Source: Massilia sp. ZL223
GTDB taxonomy: Bacteria > Pseudomonadota > Gammaproteobacteria > Burkholderiales > Burkholderiaceae_D
DNA: 64,000 nucleotides
NCBI RefSeq assembly: GCF_018119395.1
Contig: NZ_JAGPWD010000002.1
Location: forward strand, 212,724-276,723
Direction of reading: 5' to 3'
The notes beneath the pieces are model-generated. The model made no database searches, was not told where the DNA came from, and saw nothing but the letters and a program-made list of their open reading frames with translations. Made by a program: the position numbers and the translations under genes. Position 1 is the first letter of the stretch, and each line of letters starts with the position of its first letter. Below are positions 36,329 through 43,825 of this stretch, in pieces.

Positions 36329-38467
36329 CTACGACACGGCTTGCGCTTCTTCGATGCGGCGGCCAGGATCGACCGATTGCATCATCTCGATCACAGCGCC
36401 GTCCTTGATCTTGATGATGCGCTGCGCGCCCTTGATCGTCTCCGGGCGGTGCGCGATGATCATGCGCGTCACGTCCATGCGCTTGAGCGCTTCCGTGATC
36501 AGCTTTTCGTTGTCGACGTCGAGATGGCTGGTGGCCTCGTCGAGCGCGAGGATCTTCGGCTGCTTGTACAGCGCCCGCGCCAGCAGCAGGCGCTGCTTCT
36601 GTCCTCCCGACAGGCCGGTGCCCAGGTCGCCCACCAGGGTGTGGAAACCCATCGGCATCCTGACGATCTCCTCGTGCAGGTTGGCGAGCCTGGCGCACTG
36701 CTCGACGCGCTCCCGGTCCGGCAGCGTATCGAAGAAGGTCACGTTGTCGGTGAGGCTGCCCGACAGCAGCGCGTCGTCCTGCATGACGGTGCCGATCTTC
36801 TTGCGCACGTTCGCCAGGCCGAGCTGGCGAATCGGAATGCCGCCGTAGCGCACCTCGCCCTCGGTCGGCTGCTGCAGGCCGAGCGCGATCTTGAGCAGGG
36901 TCGTCTTGCCCGCGCCCGAGGGCCCGGTGATGGCCACGCTTTCCCCGGAGCGGATGGTCAGGTTGACGTCCTTGAGTACCCAGGGCTCGCCCGTCGCATA
37001 GCGGAAGCTGACGTTGCGCAGTTCGATCGACGGCTCCAGGTGTTCGAGGTCGTTGTAGGGAATGTTGCCGTCCTCGGTGTCGCGTTCGCGTTCCGTCAGG
37101 ACGATGTCGCCCAGGCGCTCGGTGTGCAGGCTGAGCATGCGCAGCTGCACGGTGTAATTGATCAGGCCCGCGACCCGGCCGGTGAACTGGCCCTTGTAGC
37201 TGAGGAAGGCGAACAGCATGCCGACCGAGATCCCGCCCGCCACGCCGGTCTGGCCGTGGATCACCATGCGCGCACCGAGCCAGAAGATCACCAGGTTCTC
37301 GATCCCGAAGATGAGGGTGTTGGCGCAGGCGTACCAGATGTTCATGCGCGCGGTCTTGATATCGCGGTTCTGCACTTCGACGATCAGGTTCTGCCAGCGC
37401 GCCCGGCGCTCGTCCTCGCGGCCGTACAGTTTGAGCGGGACGATCGAGCGGATGGTTTCGATGAAATGGGTGTTCTCTTTCGCGGACAGCACCATGCGCT
37501 CGGCCGCCGCGTTGCGGTAGGGCTGGTAGCTGAGCCGGCGCATCAGTGCGTAGGCGGCGCAGGAAATCAGGACCGGCACGGCCAGCACCGGCGCATACAC
37601 GAACATCATGACCAGCGAGGTGATCGCCATGAGCCCGTCGAGCATGGCTTCCACGACCGAGGTGGTGAGGGTGCGCTGGATCGCGCCGACGGCGGAGAAG
37701 CGCGAGGTGATGTCGCCCAGGTGGCGCTTCTCAAAGTAGTCCGCGGGCAGCTTCACCATGTGCGCGAAGACGTTGCCGACCCATTGCAGGCCGACGGTCT
37801 GCCCCAGCACCATGACCATCCAGGAGCGCACCAGCGCGATGAAGGTCTGGACCAGGAGCAGCAGCGCGAAGCCGGCGATCAGGACGTCGAGCAGGTCCAG
37901 GTCGCCGGAGGTCAGGACGTTGTCGAGCACCAGCTGGTTGAGGATCGGCCCGGTGATCGCGAACAGCTCGAGCACCAGCGCGAGCGCGAAGATCTGCGCC
38001 AGCGAGCGCCACACGCCCGACACCTGCCCGGTCAGCCTCGACAGGCTCAGGCGCGGCTTGGGCGGCTGTTCCTCGAATTCGACGGTGGGCGTGAGCTCCA
38101 GGGCGACACCGGTGAAGTGGCGCGACACGTCGGCCATGGCCACGCGCCGCCGGCCCACCGCCGGGTCGAGGATGGTGATGTCCGCACGCGAGACCTTTTC
38201 CAGCACCACGAAGTGATTCAGGTCCCAATGCAGGATGCAGGGAAGGGCGAGTTCCCGCAGTTCGTCCAGGTCGAGGCGCAGGGGGCGTGCGGCCAGGCCC
38301 AGCTCGGCCGAATACGCGATGATGCTCTCGAGCGTGGCCCCTTTGAGCGACAGGGGAAAACGGCGGCGCAGGTCGTTCAGGTCCCAGTGCTGGCCGTGCG
38401 CCGTGGCGATCATCGCCAGGCAAACCAGGCCGCACTCGGCCGCCTGGGTTTGCAGCTTGGGTGTCAT
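36329..38467 (-). CDS. C39-peptidase ABC exporter (PCAT) for double-glycine peptides
   Basis: 712 residues in three parts. The N-terminal C39 cysteine protease (1-135) has its catalytic Cys in QAAECGLVCLAM, His in WDLNHFVVLEK and Asp in ILDPAVG. A six-helix ABC membrane domain follows (about 160-440). The C-terminal ATPase (about 475-705) has Walker A GPSGAGKTTLL, signature LSGGQKQR, Walker B ILALDEATSHLD and the H-loop His in AHRPE. All catalytic residues are present. Such exporters cleave after Gly-Gly while pumping the peptide out, together with an HlyD-type adaptor (encoded at 40794-42080). Substrates are presumably the two GG-leader peptides nearby. The start overlaps the hydrolase stop (ATGA). 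Confidence 0.93.
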   Translation of the reverse strand: MTPKLQTQAAECGLVCLAMIATAHGQHWDLNDLRRRFPLSLKGATLESIIAYSAELGLAARPLRLDLDELRELALPCILHWDLNHFVVLEKVSRADITILDPAVGRRRVAMADVSRHFTGVALELTPTVEFEEQPPKPRLSLSRLTGQVSGVWRSLAQIFALALVLELFAITGPILNQLVLDNVLTSGDLDLLDVLIAGFALLLLVQTFIALVRSWMVMVLGQTVGLQWVGNVFAHMVKLPADYFEKRHLGDITSRFSAVGAIQRTLTTSVVEAMLDGLMAITSLVMMFVYAPVLAVPVLISCAAYALMRRLSYQPYRNAAAERMVLSAKENTHFIETIRSIVPLKLYGREDERRARWQNLIVEVQNRDIKTARMNIWYACANTLIFGIENLVIFWLGARMVIHGQTGVAGGISVGMLFAFLSYKGQFTGRVAGLINYTVQLRMLSLHTERLGDIVLTERERDTEDGNIPYNDLEHLEPSIELRNVSFRYATGEPWVLKDVNLTIRSGESVAITGPSGAGKTTLLKIALGLQQPTEGEVRYGGIPIRQLGLANVRKKIGTVMQDDALLSGSLTDNVTFFDTLPDRERVEQCARLANLHEEIVRMPMGFHTLVGDLGTGLSGGQKQRLLLARALYKQPKILALDEATSHLDVDNEKLITEALKRMDVTRMIIAHRPETIKGAQRIIKIKDGAVIEMMQSVDPGRRIEEAQAVS

Positions 38468-39726
38468 CGGACTTGTCCTTCAGGCCGCGCGGCAGCCGCG
38501 TTGACATCGTCGAGCGCGCGAACCACTTCATCCAGCACCGCGCCGGGCGGAAATCCGCCGGCGTCTTCCAGGCCGTGGCTGACGCCGTCCACCAGCTTGA
38601 CGCTGCAATCGGCCGGCGCGGAGGTCTTGGCGCCCTCGACGCGGCAGGGCCCCGGCGCGGGCAGGGGGAAGAAATAGTCCTGCGCGCCAAACAGGTAGAT
38701 CACCTTGCCGGTGTAGGGGCCCAGTTGTTCCAAGGTGGTCTTGTTCGCGTTTTGTTGCTCCTGGGCGTAGCGAAGATTCCATCCCACCGGCATCGGGTGT
38801 CCCTCGAAGCTGGCCGACAGGATGGCGTTCTCCGGCAGTACCTTGTCATGGAGGCCCAGCCGGTAGATGTCGCGGAACATTTGCTGGCGTAGCGGGAGAA
38901 AATCGCGGCTGAGCACTTCGCCGCCCGCGAATTCCCGCATCCTGTCGAGCTGCGGCGGCGTGCCTGGGCTGCCGGCGCAGCTGAAGATCTTTTCCACCGT
39001 CAGCTGCTTGTACGGACAGCGGGCGAAGGCCTTCCTGGCAAGCGCGGCAAAGTGCTCGCGGCTGGTCTGGTACCAGGCGACGTGGGAGACCGGCACCTGC
39101 GGCCCGCCGATCGAGACGATGCCCGCCGGCTGGATCGCGCCTTGCCCGGCGAGGACGCTGACGTGATGCATGCCTTCCGAGAACGGCAGGGCGATCTGCC
39201 GCAGCTTCCCGGTGCGTGGATGTTCCCGCAGCGCGGTGAACACGCGGCCGGTGTCGGCGGTGATCGACGAGAGGCTGACGCCGGCACGCAGCCGGTAGTC
39301 GACGCAGTGCTGCACGAAGGAAGCCGCGCGTGCCGCCGGCGTATCGCCGCGGATGCATGTGCGCGGCAAGGCGTAGCCACGCTGGCCGTAGTAGGCGACG
39401 GCATAGCCCGCGGCCAGCAGGCTTGCCGTCGTGCCGCCGCGGCTGTCCGGGTCGTAGGCGGCCCGCTTCAATTCGGAGCCCAGGTAAGGATCCGCTACGC
39501 CACCGGAGCCCGGTACGACGACCACGAGCGCCCGCGGCGTGCGGTTCTCCGGCCACGCGACCTCGATCGTGATGGAGGCGCCCTGGTCGAGCGCCACCGG
39601 AATATCGATACGGCTGGCCGGGGGAAGCGGCGCGGCGATGCCGGGGGCGGCGATCCAGGCAGCCGAGCAAATGAGCAAATGGCGAAGACGGCGGAATCCG
39701 GGCATGGCAAGGCAAAAATAGGTCAT
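38464..39726 (-). CDS. Secreted alpha/beta-hydrolase-fold protein of the peptide locus
   Basis: 420 residues with an N-terminal signal peptide (hydrophobic to about 32, GIAAP). The hydrolase features are ALVVVVPGSGGV (oxyanion region), a candidate nucleophile Ser in LPFSEGMHH, Asp in FGAQDYFF and His in DGVSHGLED. The elbow is P-F-S-E-G rather than G-x-S-x-G, which is unusual. Several Cys suggest periplasmic disulfides. Substrate unknown; by analogy with the esterase of class IIb microcin loci it might act on the modification or its precursor, but sequence gives no proof. It is translationally coupled to the exporter gene. Confidence 0.72.
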   Translation of the reverse strand: MTYFCLAMPGFRRLRHLLICSAAWIAAPGIAAPLPPASRIDIPVALDQGASITIEVAWPENRTPRALVVVVPGSGGVADPYLGSELKRAAYDPDSRGGTTASLLAAGYAVAYYGQRGYALPRTCIRGDTPAARAASFVQHCVDYRLRAGVSLSSITADTGRVFTALREHPRTGKLRQIALPFSEGMHHVSVLAGQGAIQPAGIVSIGGPQVPVSHVAWYQTSREHFAALARKAFARCPYKQLTVEKIFSCAGSPGTPPQLDRMREFAGGEVLSRDFLPLRQQMFRDIYRLGLHDKVLPENAILSASFEGHPMPVGWNLRYAQEQQNANKTTLEQLGPYTGKVIYLFGAQDYFFPLPAPGPCRVEGAKTSAPADCSVKLVDGVSHGLEDAGGFPPGAVLDEVVRALDDVNAAAARPEGQVR

Positions 39727-39740
39727 TGTAAAGCTGGTAT

Positions 39741-39777
39741 GGCACGACAGGGACGGCGTGGCCGGCCCTGTCGTGCC
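39741..39777 (-). promoter_or_regulatory. 12-bp hairpin between the peptide gene and the hydrolase gene
   Basis: GGCACGACAGGG pairs perfectly with CCCTGTCGTGCC around a 13-base loop, lying 34 bases after the 135-residue peptide gene and 14 bases before the hydrolase start. No T-run follows on the minus strand. It could stabilise the peptide mRNA or lower expression of the downstream transporter genes. Confidence 0.55.
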
Positions 39778-39810
39778 GGTGATGCTAGTTCAGACGCTTA
39801 GCGCAGCAGA

Positions 39811-40218
39811 TTACGGCTTGCAGGACATTTCGTCATCTTCCGGCTTGTCCGAGCTGCTCGAGCTCGAGGTGCTCGGCGACGACGAGGAGCTGGTGGAGCC
39901 CGACGAACCCGACGAAACCGGCAGGCACTGCTGGGTGTAGGTCGTGGTCGTGGAGGTGGTCGGCGAGTTCAGGGTGCCGCTCGCGCCCGGGACCGGACCG
40001 GTCGCGCTGATGGTGCCCGAGGTGCTGAAGCCGGTCGTGGTGGTCGACTGGGTCATGGTGGTCGTGCCGGCATAGCCCGGTGGGCAATAGTTCGGGAAGG
40101 CGGTGCTGCTGCCGCTGCTGGTGCTGGTCGAGCCGGTGCTGCCGCCGGAATCGCCATCGGCTGCCATCATCAGGCCGCCATAAACCACGGTAACTTCTTG
40201 TTTTTCTAAGACACGCAT
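39811..40218 (-). CDS. Double-glycine-leader precursor peptide 1, Ser/Thr-rich, three Cys
   Basis: 135 residues. The leader is MRVLEKQEVTVVYGG, with predicted C39 cleavage after Gly15. The 120-residue core is almost entirely Ser, Thr, Gly and Pro, with three Cys: Cys45 in NYCPPGYAG, Cys98 in QQCLP and Cys133 in the C-terminal SCKP. It ends with a poly-Ser stretch followed by an acidic DKPEDDE block. The ATG at 40218 has GGAG 7 bases upstream. It is paralogous to the peptide at 40319-40711. Likely substrate of the adjacent C39 exporter and HlyC/SelO-like enzymes. No known bacteriocin family recognised; activity (toxin, signal or surface peptide) unknown. Confidence 0.82.
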   Translation of the reverse strand: MRVLEKQEVTVVYGGLMMAADGDSGGSTGSTSTSSGSSTAFPNYCPPGYAGTTTMTQSTTTTGFSTSGTISATGPVPGASGTLNSPTTSTTTTYTQQCLPVSSGSSGSTSSSSSPSTSSSSSSDKPEDDEMSCKP

Positions 40219-40235
40219 TTGAATCTCCAATCAAA

Positions 40236-40260
40236 CTAAAAATCGCCGGACCTTGCCGGC
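40236..40260 (-). terminator. Terminator-like hairpin between the two peptide genes
   Basis: On the minus strand GCCGG-CAAGGT-CCGGC is followed by GATTTTT. The stem is only 5 bp, so partial termination is more likely than complete. A second hairpin (CCCTGC-CAT-GCAGGG, extended by TTTCGC/GCGAAA) lies just upstream at about 40267-40290. Confidence 0.5.
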
Positions 40261-40318
40261 ACTTGCTTTCGCATCCCTGCATGGCAGGGGCGAAATCTCG
40301 GGGGCGTCACTGGTGCGC

Positions 40319-40711
40319 TCAAGGCACCATGCACACGCCTTCGTCGTCTTCGCTCTGGTCGGAAGCACTGCTGCTGCTGTCGCCGCTGGAGCTGGTCGAA
40401 CCGCTGCCGGTCGAACCGCTGCCGGTGGAACCGCTGCCGCTGGTCGAGCCGGAATTTACCGGCGGCAGGCACTCGTAGCGGGTGCTGGTCTCGACCTTCG
40501 GCGCCGGCATGGTGGCCGTGGTCGAGCCGGTGCCCATGCCGCTCGTGGTGCTGCCGGAGGGGTAGGACTGGGTGACGGTGGTGGTGTACAGCGTCACGCC
40601 CGAGTAGCCGTCCGGGCAGCCGTAGCGGCCGCTGAAATTCGGGTCCATGGTCGGCTCGGCCATCAGGCCGCCGGCCACGCTTGCCACTTCACTTTGCTGC
40701 AAGATTCGCAT
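40319..40711 (-). CDS. Double-glycine-leader precursor peptide 2, Ser/Gly-rich, three Cys
   Basis: 130 residues. The leader MRILQQSEVASVAGG has the same length and pattern as that of peptide 1 (M-R-[IV]-L-x3-E-V-x2-V-x-G-G-L-M). The 115-residue core has Cys32 in YGCPDGYSG, Cys81 in YECLPPV and Cys127 in the C-terminal VCMVP, matching peptide 1 motif by motif (CPxGYxG, CLP, C near the end after an acidic SEDDEG block). A GSGST repeat region precedes the acidic block. A strong AAGGAG lies 5 bases before the ATG. It is the first peptide gene after hlyD. Confidence 0.82.
   Translation of the reverse strand: MRILQQSEVASVAGGLMAEPTMDPNFSGRYGCPDGYSGVTLYTTTVTQSYPSGSTTSGMGTGSTTATMPAPKVETSTRYECLPPVNSGSTSGSGSTGSGSTGSGSTSSSGDSSSSASDQSEDDEGVCMVP
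40398..40442. repeat. Three tandem 15-bp repeats inside precursor peptide 2
   Basis: Units GAACCGCTGCCGGTC, GAACCGCTGCCGGTG and GAACCGCTGCCGCTG lie head to tail and encode Gly/Ser/Thr pentapeptides on the minus strand. Being in-frame (15 bp), unit number could change by slippage without disrupting the peptide. Confidence 0.85.
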
Positions 40712-40742
40712 CTAGTCTCCTTCGATGATTACTGCGATTGAT

Positions 40743-40794
40743 CGGTCCAGCCCCTTGCCGGACCGTCCGTTCGGCCGCGCACTTCGCCGCGGCC
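40743..40794 (-). promoter_or_regulatory. Two hairpins between hlyD-like gene and precursor peptide 2
   Basis: Reading on the minus strand, a 7-bp stem (GGCCGCG / CGCGGCC, 40773-40794) touches the hlyD stop and a 6-bp stem (CGGTCC / GGACCG, 40743-40765) follows. Neither has a T-run. They sit at the boundary between the enzyme/adaptor genes and the peptide genes and may mark mRNA processing. Confidence 0.45.
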
Positions 40795-42080
40795 TACAAG
40801 GTCCCATGTCTGGCGCGGGCCGCCAGGAGCGGGTCGAGCACGAGCTCCCACACCCTGCGCCGGTCCTGCACCACGTCCCCCTCGAGCGCCATGCCCGCCA
40901 CCAGCGGATACCGCTTTCCATAGGCGTCCACGCTTTGCTCCTTGAGACGTACTTCGATCCGGTACAAGGGCTCGTTCGCCTGCGCGCCCGCCAGCAAGGC
41001 CTGCGCCTGCCCCGCCGGCAAGTCCTGCGGTGCGATCGGCGAACTGCTGATGCGGCTGACCTTTCCCTGCGCCATGCCGAATTTCTGGTACGGGAAGGCC
41101 GCGTAGCGCAGCCATACTGTCTGTCCGGGCTGCACGAAGCCCCGGGTCCTGCTGGGCGCGTACAACTGCGCCTGCAGGTGCACGTCGCCCTGGTGGTCGG
41201 TCGGCAGCAGCACGCCCAGCGTCTGTCCGGCATTGATGGCCTGGCCGGGCTTGATGGTCAGCCCCGAGACGACGCCGTCGCGCGTGGCGCGGATCACGAG
41301 CCGGCGCCTGGCTTCGGTTTCGATGCGCTCCTGGCGCAGGGCGGCCAGGCCGCGCTCGACTTCGCCCAGCTCGGTGTTCAGTTGCAGTTCCGCCTGCCGC
41401 TGTTCCGCCGTGAAGGCGTCGAGCTGGCTGAGCAGCTCATCGCGGTTGCGTTCGGCGCTGTGCTGGCGCGCCTTGGTGTCGAGGAATTCCTCCTGCTTTT
41501 GCTGGGCCTGCATGCCGGAGACGAAGCCGGAACCGGCCAGGCGCGTGAAGCGCTGCAGGCCCTGTTCGGCCAGGTCCACGCGCTGGCGCGCCAGGTCCAC
41601 TTCGTCTTTGCTCCGCTGCACTTGGGCGGCGAGGCTGCGCACCCTGGCGGCCAGGGCTTCCTGGCGCTGTTGCCCCAGCATGGCGCGGCTGCGGCGCTCC
41701 GCCTCCAGCGCGGCGGCGCGCGAGTCGATGTTCTGCAGCACCAGCTCCACCGTGTCGCCTTGCCCGGTCGAGCGGTCCATGCCCAGCGTGGCAAGCACGG
41801 CGCCTTGCCGGACCTGCTGGCCTTCCTGTACCGGCAGGTCGACGATCGTCCCCGAGCTCGCCGCGATCACCTGCAAGGCGCCCGCAGCCGGCACCAGGAC
41901 GCCGGAGACATGCGCCTTGCGCGTGATTTCGCCGAAGGTGCAGAAGGCGATCAGCCCAGCGCCCAGCGCCAGCGAGATCCCGGTCATCAGGGAGAAGTCG
42001 AGCCGGCGGCCGACCCGGATGCTGCCGAGCAGGGAGTCGTTCTTCGCCTCCAGGGCTTCTTTCCTGAAGAGCAGGCTCAT
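40794..42080 (-). CDS. HlyD-family membrane-fusion adaptor of the peptide exporter
   Basis: 428 residues: one N-terminal transmembrane helix (about 28-50), a lipoyl/barrel-sandwich half (about 60-100), a long coiled-coil hairpin (about 115-275, many Gln/Arg/Glu heptads), the second barrel half (RATRDGVVSGL) and a C-terminal beta-barrel. This is the adaptor that couples a C39 ABC exporter to a TolC-type channel, which is not encoded here. The start overlaps the stop of the SelO-like gene (ATGA). Confidence 0.92.
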   Translation of the reverse strand: MSLLFRKEALEAKNDSLLGSIRVGRRLDFSLMTGISLALGAGLIAFCTFGEITRKAHVSGVLVPAAGALQVIAASSGTIVDLPVQEGQQVRQGAVLATLGMDRSTGQGDTVELVLQNIDSRAAALEAERRSRAMLGQQRQEALAARVRSLAAQVQRSKDEVDLARQRVDLAEQGLQRFTRLAGSGFVSGMQAQQKQEEFLDTKARQHSAERNRDELLSQLDAFTAEQRQAELQLNTELGEVERGLAALRQERIETEARRRLVIRATRDGVVSGLTIKPGQAINAGQTLGVLLPTDHQGDVHLQAQLYAPSRTRGFVQPGQTVWLRYAAFPYQKFGMAQGKVSRISSSPIAPQDLPAGQAQALLAGAQANEPLYRIEVRLKEQSVDAYGKRYPLVAGMALEGDVVQDRRRVWELVLDPLLAARARHGTL

Positions 42081-43825
42081 GCCGATGCCTCCGGCAGATC
42101 GGCGAACGGGGCCGCGATGCGCACGGCCGCTTCCAGCACCGGTAGGGCGGGATCGGCGAATTCGATCGTGTACGCCGTGAGCCGGCGTATCGGCAAACGC
42201 TGCGTATCGCCTGCCGATTCGCGCACTGCGAACAAGCCGCCGCCGTGGTCGCAGCGTGCGATGATCCATGCGCCATCGGCGCCGGCCGCGAAGCCGACCG
42301 TGGCCGCATGCGCGAGTTCGATGCGGTGGTCGCGCCGTCCGCCGGCAATCTGCTCCCGGATGAAGCGGCCGATGTGCACGGGATCGGGGGCCTCGCCGGC
42401 ATGCGAAGGATCCACCGCGCGGAAGATCGCGCGCTTGGCGGCTTCGCGATACAGGCCGGTGCGGTCGGCGCAGAGCCTGGCGCATTGGCGCGCGGCGGCC
42501 GCGCGCTGCGCCGGCGCGACCAGGTCGTCGAGCAGCGCGCGCAGCGCAAGCAGGTGCGCGGGCGGCGCCTCGTCCCACACCGCCGCCAGGTCCCATGCCA
42601 GGGCCGGCTGCGGGCTTGCGTGGACCATGTCGATGCGCTCGCACTGGAAGTAGCCGATCAGGGCGGCCACGGTCGACCAGAGCAGGGCGCCGTCAGGGCC
42701 GCATGCCGCCGCCTGCGCCGCCTCGCGCGGGACGCCGCACAGCCGCAGCGCTTCGCCGGCCAGGGTCTGGCGATAGGCCGACCGCGCGCGTTCGGCCAGC
42801 ATGGCGATGCGTTCCTCGGTGGCGAAGACGGGATCCAGGTAGCGCCCGAAGAAATAGGCGCTCGCGCGCAGCGCGTCGGGCAGGGTGGCGAAATGCCGGC
42901 TGAAAGGCAGGGACGCCAGCATGGTCGCCACATTGGCCCACGAGGGCACCGCCGAGGTGGCGCCGAAATCGAGCAGTTTGCCGTCCAGGGCGATGTTGGA
43001 CACGGTGTTGCTGCCGTGCGGCAGGCGGTGGACGAAGGAATACGCGAGTTGCTGCGCCCAGTTCACCCACAGGCGCTCGTAGAGTGCCGCCAGCGTCTGC
43101 GCGCCCCAGGCGGCGCCGGTGCGGGCGAAGCATGCGGCCACGCGCAGGGTGTCGAACATCCCTTCTTTCGGGTAGCCGGAGTGGAAGGCCGTGGCGCGCT
43201 GGAAGTGCGCGGGACGGACGAAGCAGGGCCGTACGAGCAAGGTGCGGCGCTCGAGCTTGGGGCCGGCGGATTCCTGCCATTCCTGGACCAGCCCGGTGTC
43301 GATGATCGCCAGGGCCGGGATCGCGGAATGGGGAAACTCGGCGCGCACGATTTCGCCGTAGATGACTTCCCTGACCGATTCTTCGAGGTAGGCGCCGCCA
43401 GAGGCGTGGGCCGGATCGGTGAGGGCGCTCACCAGCGGCGTGCGTCCGCAACCCTTCACCAGGTAGCCGTTGACGACGACGGCGCGTCCGCTGCCGCCGT
43501 TGGCGCCGATGCCGAGGCCGCCATAGCGGTCCGCATGGCCCGTCGTTTCCGCGCCGCTGGTCCAGGCTTCCTCGTCCACCAGGTAGGCGCACGCGGACAA
43601 CAGATGCTCCTCGTAGCGCGCGGCATCGCCGCCGCAGGCGGCAAACTGCGGATCCGCCTCGGCTGCGCCGAGGTTCAGCCAAAGGATCCGCGCGTTCTCG
43701 ATGCGGCGCAGCCTGACCGGTACGTGGTGGCTGCCTTCGCCGAACAGCCAGCGGCTGCCGGCTGCGCCGAGACAGGAGACGTCCGGCATCGGCGGATGGC
43801 TTTCGGCAGACTGGAGATCACGCAT
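42077..43825 (-). CDS. Divergent SelO-like (pseudokinase AMPylase-fold) protein
   Basis: 582 residues. I align by eye with SelO/YdiU: RYGGLGIGANGGSGRA (100-115) with the Gly-rich loop; LVKGCGRTPL (122-131, Lys124) with SelO KGxGxTPYSR; GGAYLEESVREVIYGE (143-158) with the REFLASEA helix; LVRPCFVRPAHF (197-208) with RVAPSHxRFGHF; and PHGSNTVSNIALDGKLLDFG (269-288) with HGVMNTDNMSxxGLTxDYG. The metal ligands Asn277 and Asp286 are kept, but the position of the catalytic-base Asp is Ser276. SelO transfers AMP to proteins; a nucleotide-dependent modification of the exported peptides is the natural guess. The start at 43825 overlaps the upstream gene by 8 bases; a longer open frame exists. Confidence 0.72.
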   Translation of the reverse strand: MRDLQSAESHPPMPDVSCLGAAGSRWLFGEGSHHVPVRLRRIENARILWLNLGAAEADPQFAACGGDAARYEEHLLSACAYLVDEEAWTSGAETTGHADRYGGLGIGANGGSGRAVVVNGYLVKGCGRTPLVSALTDPAHASGGAYLEESVREVIYGEIVRAEFPHSAIPALAIIDTGLVQEWQESAGPKLERRTLLVRPCFVRPAHFQRATAFHSGYPKEGMFDTLRVAACFARTGAAWGAQTLAALYERLWVNWAQQLAYSFVHRLPHGSNTVSNIALDGKLLDFGATSAVPSWANVATMLASLPFSRHFATLPDALRASAYFFGRYLDPVFATEERIAMLAERARSAYRQTLAGEALRLCGVPREAAQAAACGPDGALLWSTVAALIGYFQCERIDMVHASPQPALAWDLAAVWDEAPPAHLLALRALLDDLVAPAQRAAAARQCARLCADRTGLYREAAKRAIFRAVDPSHAGEAPDPVHIGRFIREQIAGGRRDHRIELAHAATVGFAAGADGAWIIARCDHGGGLFAVRESAGDTQRLPIRRLTAYTIEFADPALPVLEAAVRIAAPFADLPEASA

